Source of the DNA: Litchfieldia stipae
GTDB lineage: Bacteria > Bacillota > Bacilli > Bacillales > Bacillaceae_L
Assembly (NCBI RefSeq): GCF_014837155.1
Contig: NZ_JACYHA010000010.1
Span: forward strand, 62,001 to 126,000
DNA: 64,000 nt
Reading direction: 5' to 3'
Part shown: one piece after another, positions 26,999-36,179 of the stretch
Layout of the letters: each line of letters starts with the position of its first letter
Numbering within the stretch: position 1 is the first letter of the stretch
The notes under the pieces: generated by a model
The model's input: the letters and a program-made list of their open reading frames with translations, nothing else
What the model was told of the DNA's origin: nothing
Databases searched by the model: none
Made by a program: the position numbers and the translations under genes

Positions 26999-27039
26999 GA
27001 GACGATTACATTATTAAACATAATCGTCTCCTGTTTTTT
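26999..27039 (-). terminator. Terminator of the GH105 gene
   Basis: GAGACGATTA and TAATCGTCTC form a perfect 10-bp stem with T runs on both sides (TTTT on the minus strand, TTTTTT on the plus). It lies about 130 bases beyond the GH105 stop. Confidence 0.75.
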
Positions 27040-27167
27040 CACCAATATTGTTCTACTTTACCAGCATTCAATCATTTAACTTTATCAAAAATAGCAGCCG
27101 AATCCTTAAATTCTTGCTTTCTCTCACTTGTGAAATGGTTCACCGTAAAGTTTTTTTTATTTTTGTC

Positions 27168-28190
27168 TTAATTCTTATTTTCAAGCAACGCAACAAGGAA
27201 TGCAAGAACAAGTCCTTGCCCCCATCCTTGTACTCTTTTCTTAGGAACCAGTTTGTAATCTTCAGCAGTATACATTACTGCCGTACCAGAAGAAACATTT
27301 CGAACGGAACCGTCTTCATCAATGTTTGATAGAATCCCCTCATATGCTTTTGCAATATATTTCTGATGCAATGGATGTCCGTTTACTGTCAATGCAGCTG
27401 CAATGCCTGCTGTAGCCGAGGTTTCAAGGTATGAGGTTTCATCGTCTAAGATGGTATGCCACATATGATCCGAAGACTGTAATCTAACAAGTGCACTCAA
27501 TTGGTCTCTTAAAGCATCACCAATCTGCATCCACATAGGCATAAATGGGTTAAGCATTCTGAATGCCTTTGCCATCGTATAGGCTGCCCATGCATTTGCC
27601 CTTGCCCAGTAAATTCCAGACAAATTATCCTTTCTCGTATTATCCCATGCGTGATAGAACAAATTGGTCTTATTGTCCTGCAAGTACTCCTCATGCCAAT
27701 AGAACTGCTTCAATGCATCATCGATATATTCCTTATTATCAAGCTTAAATCCGATACGAAGCAGGAAGTAAGCTGCCATGAACAATGTATCCGCCCATGC
27801 CTGTTCCGGAAAATCATTCTTCGATGAAACCGTATGCTGCAACACCCCATCCTCGAAACGGATCGCATCCTTTTGAAGATACTCAGCCTTCATCACTGCA
27901 AGATCAAGGTATTTGGAATCTCCTGTAGCTTCATGCAGTGTCAGCAATGTATGCCCCATAGCACAAGCATTCACCATCATTGGTGGAAGCCCTATTTCAA
28001 GATATTCGTCTACCCATTTGACCAAGAAGTCAATATATTCCTGATTTCCGGTTACTTCCCAGGCTTTCCCGATACCATAAAAAGCCACCCCACATGACCA
28101 GCCCCATGTAAAATCCATATTCATTGTTCTTCGAACTACGCGGTCAATCATTTCCTTTACTTCGTTTTCATCGTATTCAAACCTTTGCAT
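27168..28190 (-). CDS. Glycoside hydrolase family 105 (unsaturated rhamnogalacturonyl/glucuronyl hydrolase)
   Basis: This 340-residue cytoplasmic alpha/alpha-barrel enzyme of the YteR/YesR type removes the unsaturated uronic acid left by pectate or other polysaccharide lyases. 'WGWSCGVAFYGIGKAWE' opens the barrel. 'QAWADTLFMAAYFLLRIG' holds the conserved Asp, 'GIYWARANAWAAYTMAKA' and 'SATAGIAAAL' follow, and 'RVQGWGQGLVLAFLVAL' closes it. The start is ATG 28190, about eight bases from AGAGGAAG; ATG 28196 is too close to that site. It is separate from the arabinan cluster but fits a plant-polymer diet. It stands alone, with a terminator downstream. Confidence 0.87.
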   Translation of the reverse strand: MQRFEYDENEVKEMIDRVVRRTMNMDFTWGWSCGVAFYGIGKAWEVTGNQEYIDFLVKWVDEYLEIGLPPMMVNACAMGHTLLTLHEATGDSKYLDLAVMKAEYLQKDAIRFEDGVLQHTVSSKNDFPEQAWADTLFMAAYFLLRIGFKLDNKEYIDDALKQFYWHEEYLQDNKTNLFYHAWDNTRKDNLSGIYWARANAWAAYTMAKAFRMLNPFMPMWMQIGDALRDQLSALVRLQSSDHMWHTILDDETSYLETSATAGIAAALTVNGHPLHQKYIAKAYEGILSNIDEDGSVRNVSSGTAVMYTAEDYKLVPKKRVQGWGQGLVLAFLVALLENKN

Positions 28191-28289
28191 TTCCATCTTC
28201 CTCTCTATATATTTTTTATGTAACCGTTTGATTTCCAATTCTTACTTTACCATAGACTCTATGAATGTTGACTATCCTATTTTACTAGT

Positions 28290-29660
28290 TTAAGAAGCAC
28301 TAGCTTGTTCATTCCTATCTATCGTCATCTGACGCCATTTCCCTTGGCGCCATCTCCAAAGCATGAGTATCCCTCTTAACCATTCATCAACCATAAACGC
28401 AATCCAAATTCCAACAAGTCCGAATTCAAAATGTATCCCAAGGATATAAGCCAACGGAACACTAACTCCCCACATCGAGAGAATTCCTATGAAAACAGGA
28501 AAGTTCACATCTCCCGCTGCGCGTAAAGAAGCGATAACGATCGCATTAAAAGAACGACCTGGTTCAACTAAGGCTGTTAATAAAAGAAGGATACTCCCTG
28601 TTGCAATGATCTTTTCATTGTCAGTAAAAAGAGTTAAAATCGGCTTACTAAATAGGTAAAGAATGAGTCCAACTACACTTGTTATCCCTATCGCAATTAA
28701 GAGACTATGAACACATCGCTTATATGCAGCATCAAATTGCTTCGCACCGATTTGATGTCCAATGATAATTTGATTACCTTGACCAATTGCGATTGAAAAA
28801 AGCAGCACAAACATCCCAATATTCTGAGCATAAACCTTCGTCGTTATTGCCTCCGTACCAAGCATCACAATAAAGGAAGTGATGACAAGCTGTGACCCAT
28901 TAAAGGAAAGGTGCTCCCCCGCTGAAGGAATTCCAATTTCAAGTATTCTTTTCATCTCTATATGTGGGAATCTCTTAAATACATACGAGAAAGGTAGTGT
29001 AGGTCTAATTCTTTTATATAAAATAATTACGATGATGGCTAATCCAATGAATCTACTAAGTATAGTGGAAATCGCTACTCCTGCTACACCAAGCACCGGA
29101 AGGCCAAACATTCCAAAGATAAAAAGATAATTACCAATGATATTGATTCCATTCATGGCAAGTGTGACGTACATAGCATCTCTCGTGAACCGATAACTAC
29201 GTAGAATGGCTCCCATTGTCATAATACCTGATTGTAGAAATATACAACCACCAACGATCTGCAAATAGAGTGTTGCTTCTGAATTAAGATTGCTAGATAC
29301 ACCCATGATAGAAATAAGGTCCGAAGCAAAAAAGACAAGGGCCACCCCAATCACAAGGCCAACTAGTATATTTGAAACGATGGAAACTACTGCTATTTGA
29401 CTTGCTTCTTTGAATGAATTTGCCCCAAGACTCCTAGAAACAAGTACACTCGTACCAGTAGCTATAAAGCCAAACAACACACCCATTAGCATTAGTATTT
29501 GATTTGAAACACCTACTGCGGCAACAGCATCATCTGAATACTTACTAAGCATAAGTGTATCAGCGTTACCCATCAGTAAATGTAACATCGTTTCAATAAA
29601 AATCGGCCATGTGATTGCAAAGAGAGTGAGCTTTTGAACTGAATTTCCTCTCGTCTTCAT
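28290..29660 (-). CDS. MATE family efflux transporter
   Basis: This 456-residue membrane protein with about 12 hydrophobic segments belongs to the NorM/DinF-type family of Na+/H+-coupled drug or metabolite exporters. The family signatures are 'GNADTLMLSKYSDDAVAAVG' near residue 30 and its second-half counterpart 'QNIGMFVLLFSIAIGQGNQI'. The start is ATG 29660 behind a weak AAGG. It is monocistronic. A short basic C-terminal tail follows the last membrane segment. The substrate cannot be predicted. Confidence 0.88.
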   Translation of the reverse strand: MKTRGNSVQKLTLFAITWPIFIETMLHLLMGNADTLMLSKYSDDAVAAVGVSNQILMLMGVLFGFIATGTSVLVSRSLGANSFKEASQIAVVSIVSNILVGLVIGVALVFFASDLISIMGVSSNLNSEATLYLQIVGGCIFLQSGIMTMGAILRSYRFTRDAMYVTLAMNGINIIGNYLFIFGMFGLPVLGVAGVAISTILSRFIGLAIIVIILYKRIRPTLPFSYVFKRFPHIEMKRILEIGIPSAGEHLSFNGSQLVITSFIVMLGTEAITTKVYAQNIGMFVLLFSIAIGQGNQIIIGHQIGAKQFDAAYKRCVHSLLIAIGITSVVGLILYLFSKPILTLFTDNEKIIATGSILLLLTALVEPGRSFNAIVIASLRAAGDVNFPVFIGILSMWGVSVPLAYILGIHFEFGLVGIWIAFMVDEWLRGILMLWRWRQGKWRQMTIDRNEQASAS

Positions 29661-30095
29661 GTTGATCTCAACCTTCTTTTGACAATGATTTTTTTGTAAT
29701 TCCTCTCATGACTTGTTTCATCTTTCACTGATTCCTATCATTTTTCTGTACCAGGCTTCGTACATGTTCAATTCGTGAATCCAGCATGATGGAACATACA
29801 TAGAGTATGAGGCTTGTGGAAAACGCTCATACCACTTCTTTTCCCCCCCAGATTTGAAGGGTCTTTTACAAAGTCCACGGAGCGTTCAATAACTTTGTAG
29901 TCCGAATATGATGCTCTTTAAAAGTTCGTAACACCTGTATCCCTCCATCAAAATATGAACTTCATAGCTATCTCATTGTTTATTTGATAGTATAGATAGT
30001 AACATATGGTCACCTTTTTCCGAATGCAAAAAAACGCAAATAACTTGTAAAAATCGAGCTTTTTATCACACGAAAACGGAAGGGGAAATACCGTT
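29661..30095. other. Divergent intergenic region
   Basis: About 435 bases lie between the leftward MATE gene and the rightward AraC gene, so promoters for both should lie here. No ORF with a ribosome binding site, no repeat of the families seen elsewhere and no clear hairpin were found. Confidence 0.4.
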
Positions 30096-31115
30096 TTGGA
30101 AATTCGTAAATATAATCAGAATCACCTTGGGGTTCATATTCATTTTGCTCTCGATAAAGTAACTTATCCTGGCTGGGAAGATATTCGCAATCTGGTGAAT
30201 GTACATAGTTTGTATTGGATTCATGAGGGTGAAGGGACATTCTTAACAAATAAGGAGCATAAGGTACAGGCTGGTATGATGGCTTATTTAAAACCTGGTC
30301 TAGAAATGTCCATGCGCTCAGAACCACACGCTCCACTCCGTATGACCATGATCCTCTTCGATTGTGCAGAGCTAGTATATGATGCAGTGTGGAAAGATAT
30401 CATTCCCATCGATAAACTAAGGCTGCCCTTTCTAAGTCAATACACTCTCAAACAGTCGGAGGAATTTGGACAGTTATGCAGGAAGATACATCAAGAGTTG
30501 GCACCGGGGATCACCGGTGGGGCTACCTTGTCTCAAGCAAAATTACAGATTCTTCTACACAAGCTTCATCAAATTGAGGAACCTGATTGGAGCATCACCG
30601 ATTCAGGTGTACTCTCCGCCTTTGAGCAGGTGAAAAAGCGTCTAGAAAATGGATATAGGGAAAATCCACGAATTGAATTATTGGCTGAGGAATACAGCAT
30701 TTCACCATCATACCTTCGTAAGCTGTTCATCAAATATACTGGAATGGGCCCAAAAGAATATCTTATTCATTTACGTAACGAGCAGGCATGCCGCTATCTC
30801 ATCTTTACTGATTACCCGATCAAAGAAATCGCCAAACTATGTGGATTTTACGAAGAATATCACTTCAGCAAAATGTTCAAAAAAGTAAACGGCGTATCAC
30901 CTAGCACCTACCGAAACAGGAAGCATGGGGAAGCATGGGGACGGTTCTTAATTTGCCAATTTAGAAGTTTTGCACGCAAAAAAGCACAACTAGTGAAATT
31001 TGATCTAGTTGTGCCTTTTGCTTTGAACAAACAATTTCTCTATTATATAAACGTCATTAACGTTCCACCAATAGCCCCTGTGACAACAATAACCCAAGGT
31101 GGTAACTTCCAATAA
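30096..31115 (+). CDS. AraC family transcriptional regulator with repeat-derived C-terminal extension
   Basis: This 339-residue protein has an N-terminal cupin-like sensing domain ('LYWIHEGEGTFLTNKEHKV', 'MMAYLKPG') and a double helix-turn-helix at about residues 190-280 ('IELLAEEYSISPSYLRKLF', 'IKEIAKLCGFYEEYHFSKMF', 'GVSPSTYRNRK'). The start is TTG 30096 with GGAAGGGGA nine bases upstream. AraC proteins normally end right after the last motif. Here the frame continues for about 55 residues through the GGGGACGG repeat and a hairpin, and overlaps the end of chrA by 73 bases on the other strand. The tail is therefore probably acquired. Targets might be the sugar genes nearby, but nothing proves it. 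Confidence 0.8.
   Translation: MEIRKYNQNHLGVHIHFALDKVTYPGWEDIRNLVNVHSLYWIHEGEGTFLTNKEHKVQAGMMAYLKPGLEMSMRSEPHAPLRMTMILFDCAELVYDAVWKDIIPIDKLRLPFLSQYTLKQSEEFGQLCRKIHQELAPGITGGATLSQAKLQILLHKLHQIEEPDWSITDSGVLSAFEQVKKRLENGYRENPRIELLAEEYSISPSYLRKLFIKYTGMGPKEYLIHLRNEQACRYLIFTDYPIKEIAKLCGFYEEYHFSKMFKKVNGVSPSTYRNRKHGEAWGRFLICQFRSFARKKAQLVKFDLVVPFALNKQFLYYINVINVPPIAPVTTITQGGNFQ
30936..31020. repeat. GGGGACGGTTCTTAATTTGCC repeat plus hairpin, copy at the araC-type gene end
   Basis: The sequence is homologous to 26469-26536. Here the hairpin has GCACAACTAG (30984-30993) and CTAGTTGTGC (31005-31014) with an 11-base loop and a CTTTTG tail, and can act as a terminator. The araC-type frame runs through it. 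Confidence 0.7.
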
Positions 31116-32242
31116 ACCAGCATGCTAAACAATATAGCCGCAAAGGCAAAGTCAATTGGCGCTAAGATAGAACTGGTCCAAATCGGCTGATAAAATGCAG
31201 ATATCAAGATTCCTACTACTGCTGCATTAACTCCCATGAGGGCACCCTTGACCTTAGGATTTGTACGTAGAGTATCCCAGAAAGGCAGTGTTCCTAGAAT
31301 TAATAAAAATGCTGGTAAGAAGATCGCAACCGTTGCTAACAGGCCACCTGCCCATCCATTCATTACGGCACCTAAGTATGCTGCAAAAGTAAATAACGGA
31401 CCTGGCACAGCTTGTGCTGCTCCATACCCAGCAAGAAATGCTTCCTCGCTTAGCCATCCAGTCGGTACAAATTCTCGTTCAAGCAATGGTAAGACGACGT
31501 GTCCCCCTCCAAATACAAGTGATCCAGAACGATAGAAACTATCAAACATGGCAATCCAATGGATAGAAGTCACTTCTCTTAAGATTGGAAGAAGAATAAG
31601 TAAGCCAAAAAACAACACTAAACATCCTGTCGCAAAACCACGGCTGATTGGAAAACGAACTCGATCACCCGCTTCCTCTTTCTGCTGTCTATAAATCAAA
31701 AAACCTATGACTGCTGATAAGAGAATAATTCCTACTTGAGTAAAGGCTGTTTGCCACAATAATGTAACCACTAATGCCAACAATGCGATTGCTTTTCTTT
31801 TTAAATCAGGCGTTAATTTCTGGGCCATACCTAGAATCGCATGTGCCACAACGGCAACTGCAACTATTTTTAACCCATGAATCCAACCAGCGTCACTGAC
31901 ATCTAATCCTTGAAGAATCAATGCAAAAATAATTAATGCAAGCACAGAAGGGATGGTGAAGCCTAGAAATGAGACAATCCCTCCCAATACGCCCGCACGC
32001 ATCACACCAATACCTATACCAACTTGACTACTTGCTGGTCCTGGTAAGAATTGTGACAAAGCGACTAAGTCAGCATAACTTTTTTCATCCATCCATTTCC
32101 TTCTCCGAACATATTCATCATGAAAATACCCCAAATGAGCAATCGGTCCACCAAATGAGGTGAAGCCTAATCTTGTCGATACCATTAAAATTTCTAGTAA
32201 TGATTTAAATAAATTTCTTTCTTTCACCTTTGTTTTTTCCAC
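31043..32242 (-). CDS. chrA: Chromate transporter ChrA (CHR family)
   Basis: This 399-residue membrane protein has two homologous halves, each opening with the CHR signature: 'TRLGFTSFGGPIAHLGYFHD' near residue 23 and 'GSLVFGGGHVVLPLLEREFV' near residue 240. 'LSQFLPGPASSQVGIGIG' and 'GYGAAQAVPGPLFTFAAYLG' are the paired second motifs. CHR proteins export chromate or take part in sulfate-type anion transport. The start is GTG 32242 with GGAAGGAG seven bases upstream. The PadR gene lies 33 bases upstream in the same direction, an arrangement known for Bacillus chromate loci. It converges with the araC-type gene at its 3' end. Confidence 0.9.
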   Translation of the reverse strand: MEKTKVKERNLFKSLLEILMVSTRLGFTSFGGPIAHLGYFHDEYVRRRKWMDEKSYADLVALSQFLPGPASSQVGIGIGVMRAGVLGGIVSFLGFTIPSVLALIIFALILQGLDVSDAGWIHGLKIVAVAVVAHAILGMAQKLTPDLKRKAIALLALVVTLLWQTAFTQVGIILLSAVIGFLIYRQQKEEAGDRVRFPISRGFATGCLVLFFGLLILLPILREVTSIHWIAMFDSFYRSGSLVFGGGHVVLPLLEREFVPTGWLSEEAFLAGYGAAQAVPGPLFTFAAYLGAVMNGWAGGLLATVAIFLPAFLLILGTLPFWDTLRTNPKVKGALMGVNAAVVGILISAFYQPIWTSSILAPIDFAFAAILFSMLVYWKLPPWVIVVTGAIGGTLMTFI

Positions 32243-32275
32243 TTATAATCTCCTTCCAACATACAAGGTTGTTTG

Positions 32276-32584
32276 TTAATCTTTAATTTCCTTGAACAAT
32301 TCATACGCCTTTTTTCTTGCCTCAATAAGAACACGATTTCCTTTTTCTGTGGCCCGATAATACTTTCTTATTTTTCCTTCTACATTCTTTTCTTCCTTCG
32401 ATAGAAGTCCATCGCTTTCCATTGAATGAAGAATTGGATACAAGGTACCTGAACTAATGTTATATCCATGTTCTCTCAGTTCCTCCAACATCCACAGACC
32501 AAATATCGGATGCTCCTTAGCATGGTGTAAAATATGGATTTGTATAAAACCTAGAAAAAGCTTTCGCAATACTTTCTCTTCCAA
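32276..32584 (-). CDS. PadR family transcriptional regulator
   Basis: This 102-residue winged-helix repressor has 'ILHHAKEHPIFGLWMLEELREHGY', 'SSGTLYPILHSMESDGLLS' and 'RKYYRATEKGN', the PadR recognition helix and wing. The start is TTG 32584 with GGGAGG eight bases upstream. Upstream codons to 32647 have no support. It precedes chrA in one operon and most likely represses it, as PadR proteins do for neighbouring transporter genes; that is inference. Three phased TTACAA boxes lie about 70-100 bases upstream. Confidence 0.85.
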   Translation of the reverse strand: MEEKVLRKLFLGFIQIHILHHAKEHPIFGLWMLEELREHGYNISSGTLYPILHSMESDGLLSKEEKNVEGKIRKYYRATEKGNRVLIEARKKAYELFKEIKD

Positions 32585-32655
32585 AAAACGACCTCCCGTT
32601 TTCGAAACACAATATCGGCTTCCTACACAGAATGGTAACATAGACAAAAATCTGC

Positions 32656-32684
32656 TTACAACCCTATTTACAATATCTTTACAA
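32656..32684. promoter_or_regulatory. Three helically phased TTACAA boxes upstream of padR-chrA
   Basis: TTACAA occurs at 32656, 32668 and 32679 (TTGTAA on the minus strand), spaced 12 and 11 bases, about one helix turn. They sit between the divergent padR and VOC genes and could be regulator sites. Confidence 0.4.
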
Positions 32685-32788
32685 AAGTCTTTGTTAAAGA
32701 ATCATGTGAGGATTTCAATAATTAGAAGGAAAAAGGAAGATAGAACGGGAACTATTGATATACCGGATTTAATAAAGGAGAGAAGGCT

Positions 32789-33160
32789 ATGAGTAAATCG
32801 TTTATTGAACAAGTACATTATATTAGAATTCCTGTAAAAGATTTAGAACTATCTGCACAATGGTATAGAGATGTATTAGGGCTACAGTTACTAAACCATA
32901 CTAAGGAACTTGCCATTCTAAAAGTAAATGAGGGACCTTTCTTACTTATCTTAATTCCTACCAAAGATGAAACATTTGCACACTTTACAATTGATCATGA
33001 ACAAGAATTCAGCATTGGCTTTACAAGTCCAGAATTATCTAAATTTCATCAACACTTAGTTGATAATCAAGTTAAGGTCGAGGAGATAAAAGAAGATCAT
33101 GGTCATGCCTTTTTCCACTTTTATGACCCAAATGGTAATAAGCTTCAAGTACACTGGTAA
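32789..33160 (+). CDS. VOC/glyoxalase family protein
   Basis: This 123-residue protein is a single VOC fold of two beta-alpha-beta-beta-beta units. 'VHYIRIPVKDLELSAQWYRD' with the first metal-type His opens it, and 'FFHFYDPNGNKLQVHW' closes it. Members range from glyoxalase I-like enzymes to antibiotic-binding proteins, and the substrate cannot be told. ATG 32789 has AAAGGAGAG well placed. It is divergent from padR-chrA and has its own terminator. Confidence 0.8.
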   Translation: MSKSFIEQVHYIRIPVKDLELSAQWYRDVLGLQLLNHTKELAILKVNEGPFLLILIPTKDETFAHFTIDHEQEFSIGFTSPELSKFHQHLVDNQVKVEEIKEDHGHAFFHFYDPNGNKLQVHW

Positions 33161-33218
33161 GATGATCATGAATAAGTTACCTTATTTCATTAACGGGATG
33201 CTTTAACGGAATAATAAC

Positions 33219-33251
33219 GGGAACGTCCAAATCAGACGTTCCCCCATTTTT
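33219..33251 (+). terminator. Terminator of the VOC gene
   Basis: GGGAACGTC and GACGTTCCC form a perfect stem with a 7-base loop, followed by CCATTTTT. Confidence 0.85.
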
Positions 33252-33330
33252 ATGTATGTATCAAGTTCCTCAGAAAGCCTTCCAGAAACTTTATGTATCA
33301 ATTACACAACTCTTCATTTCACAGCTCTAC

Positions 33331-33891
33331 TTAAATCTCAATCTGCTTAATGATTCTCGCTGGGTTCCCCCCAACCACGACATTATCCGGTACATCCTTT
33401 GTCACGACTGCCCCAGATGCGATGACAACATTATCTCCAACCGTTACACCCGGGTTGATGATGGCAGATCCTCCAATCCATACATTGTTTCCAAATGTAA
33501 TTGGTTTAGCAAATTCTCTCCCTGAATTCCGTTCCGTAGGGTCTAGTGGATGTGTGGCTGTATAGATCTGAACGCCAGGAGCAAGCATACAATTATCACC
33601 AAATCTCACTTCACACACATCCAAAATCGTACAATCGAAGTTAGCAAAAAAATTCTCTCCTACATAGGTGTTGTAACCATAATCAAATCGAATATTAGGC
33701 TCCATATAGACATTTTCTCCTGTTGAACCTAATAATTCCTTTAATAATTCCGTTCGCTTTTCACCTTCAGTTTCTAGCGTTTGATTAAATAACCTGACCA
33801 AGCGTCTTGCTTCCTCACATTCCTTCAATAAAACCGGATCAGCAGGATCATACAGTTCCCCCGCTAACATTTTCTCTTTTTCTGTTTTCAT
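33331..33891 (-). CDS. maa: Maltose O-acetyltransferase-like sugar acetyltransferase
   Basis: This 186-residue enzyme of the left-handed beta-helix acyltransferase family uses acetyl-CoA to acetylate sugars. The N-terminal '[16 protein letters not shown]' is the Mac domain. Hexapeptide repeats follow ('[15 protein letters not shown]', '[20 protein letters not shown]', '[20 protein letters not shown]'), with the catalytic His in 'YTATHPLDP'. The start is ATG 33891; the ORF to 33939 adds residues outside the family. Length matches B. subtilis Maa. It is close behind the broken ecsC-type gene but likely an independent unit. Confidence 0.88.
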   Translation of the reverse strand: MKTEKEKMLAGELYDPADPVLLKECEEARRLVRLFNQTLETEGEKRTELLKELLGSTGENVYMEPNIRFDYGYNTYVGENFFANFDCTILDVCEVRFGDNCMLAPGVQIYTATHPLDPTERNSGREFAKPITFGNNVWIGGSAIINPGVTVGDNVVIASGAVVTKDVPDNVVVGGNPARIIKQIEI

Positions 33892-33947
33892 AATTAATGA
33901 CCTACTTTCTTTAATAGCTATTCTTTCAAGTAGACACATATCTATTT

Positions 33948-34755
33948 CTATTTTAACTCACTAAGTTTTTCATTAATACGGCGTTTTTTATATAGCATTT
34001 TCCCCGTTTCTCCAATATCATGAATCATTGATTTATTAATGAAAGAACCGAAAATCATACCCGCAATTGGAATCATTTGAAATAGCTTTTTCCAGCCAAA
34101 GTTGTCTCTGTATGTCATGATGACCTCTCTCCAGCCCTTAACCTGTGATAGGGTCTCATCCCTCATTTCCATCTCTGGATCTGAATAGGCGGACAGCTCC
34201 TTTAACACAGCTTGTTTACCAACAATATCTGAAGAAGCAAATTGGAGACATTTAACGATGAAAATTCGCTCCTTTTTATCATTAGGATCATACCCATATG
34301 TCACGGCAATTTCCTGAAGTGTTTTAAGAGATATACCAAGCAGTAATGGAATATCAATCGACAATGTGAAGATGCCACCTATTCCAGTTGTGGCTCCTTG
34401 TGTCATTGCGATGTTTTTTCGCGAATGGATAAGTTCATCACTGATTTCATCCATCATCTGTATCGATAACTCCGAAATGGTTTCTAATGAGACATCCTCA
34501 TCTCCTGTTTTCCGAACATACCTTTTTAAAATCTCCTTCTCATTTGATAAATAACGTCCACCCGTTTGTAAATAACTACCCACTTCATCTAGCGCTTGTC
34601 CGATTTTTTTGTGAATGAACTGTGGCGTCAGGCGGTCAAGGAGTTTAAAAGGGAGACGCCCAAGCTTCTCCCAACCATAGGCCCTTCTGCTCTTCCTCCC
34701 ACATTTGAATTGCATCTAATTCTTTTAGTAACGCTTCTTTCGTTTCGATTCTCAC
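33948..34755 (-). pseudogene. EcsC family protein gene with a frameshift near its start
   Basis: The main frame (34715-33948) encodes an EcsC-family protein: 'WEKLGRLPFKLLDRLTPQFI', 'QGATTGIGGIFTLSIDIPLL', 'IPIAGMIFGSFINKSMI'. The expected N-terminus is in another frame: GTG 34755, RIETKEALLKELDAIQMW, then 'EEEQKGLW', ending at about 34680. Joining 'GLW' to 'WEKLGRLP' needs a two-base loss or one-base gain near 34680. A ribosome binding site (GGAGAG) precedes GTG 34755. The remaining protein would lack its first 25 residues or be untranslated. EcsC proteins are linked to membrane processes, but the function is unclear. The 76-codon gene just upstream is in the same direction. Confidence 0.75.
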
Positions 34756-34764
34756 CACACGTTC

Positions 34765-34995
34765 CTACTCTCCTTTTCCTCTTATACGAAATAACCTGAT
34801 AAGCTTATTCACAAACTTCTGAAATTCAGCCTGCCCTGGTTGCGTTTGATAATACCATTTCCTCACCTTTTCAATGAGCCACATCGGTATTTCTTTCCCG
34901 TCAATTAAATCATAGTACTCTTCATAGCCTTTTTTTAAATACGTCCAACGATGGTCCGTCCCTTCTTTTAGGTACTCTGACACATCAAGAAGCAC
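34765..34995 (-). CDS. Small hypothetical protein, possibly a 3' fragment
   Basis: This is a 76-codon frame with a GTG start at 34995 and no good ribosome binding site. The same frame is open for a few more codons upstream (reading LCRQY before the GTG), so this may be the end of a longer, lost gene. It is soluble, with many Tyr, Trp and Lys ('TYLKKGYEEYYDLIDGKE', 'KVRKWYYQTQPGQ'), and is not recognised. Its stop is 10 bases before the frameshifted ecsC-type gene, and its end carries that gene's ribosome binding site. Confidence 0.4.
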   Translation of the reverse strand: MLLDVSEYLKEGTDHRWTYLKKGYEEYYDLIDGKEIPMWLIEKVRKWYYQTQPGQAEFQKFVNKLIRLFRIRGKGE

Positions 34996-35120
34996 GTATT
35001 GACGACATAACTGTTAGCTACTCCCCTTTGGAGTATATGAACTTATTTATTAATCATACTATGATTCTAGTCTATGCGCAATGTATTAGCTTATGTCACT
35101 AAATGGTAAGGAGCAACTAT

Positions 35121-36095
35121 TTATGTGTCCATTGTAATAATGACTTTTCCCTGCGCATGGCCTTCCTCAAAATAGCGCATTGCTTCAGGAATCTCATTCA
35201 GCGAATAGCTTCTATCAACCACGGTCTTGACTTTTCCTTCTTCAATAAGACTTTTCATAAACTCTAAATCTCTCTGATTTGCCTTCTGCATAAAGGTGAT
35301 AAATTTCTTTTTTCCAAAGATGGAGACCAAGGGACCCATAAACAAGATTTGATAAAATTGACTCGTTTCTCCACCTACATGAATGAACACACCATTCTTT
35401 TTTAATTTTCTCTTATAAGTAAAAATCGATTGCGCCCCGTTCACTCCAAAAATCACATCAAAGGCCTCACCATCATTCACAAAATCCTCTTTTTGATAAT
35501 CAATCACACGGTCAGCTCCAAGGGATTTCACAAGGTCTACATTCCGACTACTTACCACCGCCGTCACATGAGCCCCCATTGCCTTTGCAAGTTGAACGGC
35601 AAACGTTCCTACGCCACCTGAACCTCCATGGATCAGGATTTGCTGTCCTGCCCTCACCTTCCCCACATTCCTTATCGCTTGAAGCGCGGTAATAGCTGCC
35701 ATCGGAACACCAGCTGCTTCTGTAAACAATAGATTACTAGGCATGATGGCCAATGCGGTCTCATCGACAACAACATACTCTGCGAATGCTCCCCACCCGC
35801 TGCTAGATAAGTCTCCGTACACCTTATCTCCAACCCGAAATTTTGTAACATTTATACCAACAGCCTCCACAACTCCCGCCATATCCCCTCCAGGAATACG
35901 ATACTTCGGCTTCCTAAGTCCAAATGCTAACCGAACCGGAAACGGTTGACCTGTTAAAAGGGCAATATTTCCATAATTAATCGAAGATGCATGTACTTTT
36001 ACCAGGACTTGATTTGCTTCAGGTCTAGGTTTAGCTACCTCGTCAAGTTTAAGCGTATCTGGTGTTCCATATTTTTCAGAAATAAGCGCCTTCAT
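35121..36095 (-). CDS. Zinc-independent MDR family alcohol dehydrogenase/quinone oxidoreductase
   Basis: This 324-residue cytosolic NAD(P)H-dependent enzyme has a GroES-like N-terminal domain ('VLVKVHASSINYGNIALLTG', 'GGDMAGVVEAVG') and a Rossmann domain with 'ILIHGGSGGVGTFAVQLAKA' at about residue 150. The Cys/His zinc ligands of true alcohol dehydrogenases are absent, as in quinone oxidoreductases and enoyl reductases. It starts at ATG 36095. It lies downstream of the Crp-type regulator in the same direction, 84 bases away, so co-regulation is possible. The substrate is unknown. Confidence 0.85.
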   Translation of the reverse strand: MKALISEKYGTPDTLKLDEVAKPRPEANQVLVKVHASSINYGNIALLTGQPFPVRLAFGLRKPKYRIPGGDMAGVVEAVGINVTKFRVGDKVYGDLSSSGWGAFAEYVVVDETALAIMPSNLLFTEAAGVPMAAITALQAIRNVGKVRAGQQILIHGGSGGVGTFAVQLAKAMGAHVTAVVSSRNVDLVKSLGADRVIDYQKEDFVNDGEAFDVIFGVNGAQSIFTYKRKLKKNGVFIHVGGETSQFYQILFMGPLVSIFGKKKFITFMQKANQRDLEFMKSLIEEGKVKTVVDRSYSLNEIPEAMRYFEEGHAQGKVIITMDT

Positions 36096-36179
36096 TCTCC
36101 ATCCTCCTACAATTGCTTTTTTTTCATTGTAATTGGAGTATCCTGTTACTGCATTGACTTAAGGTAAGAGAAACACTCA

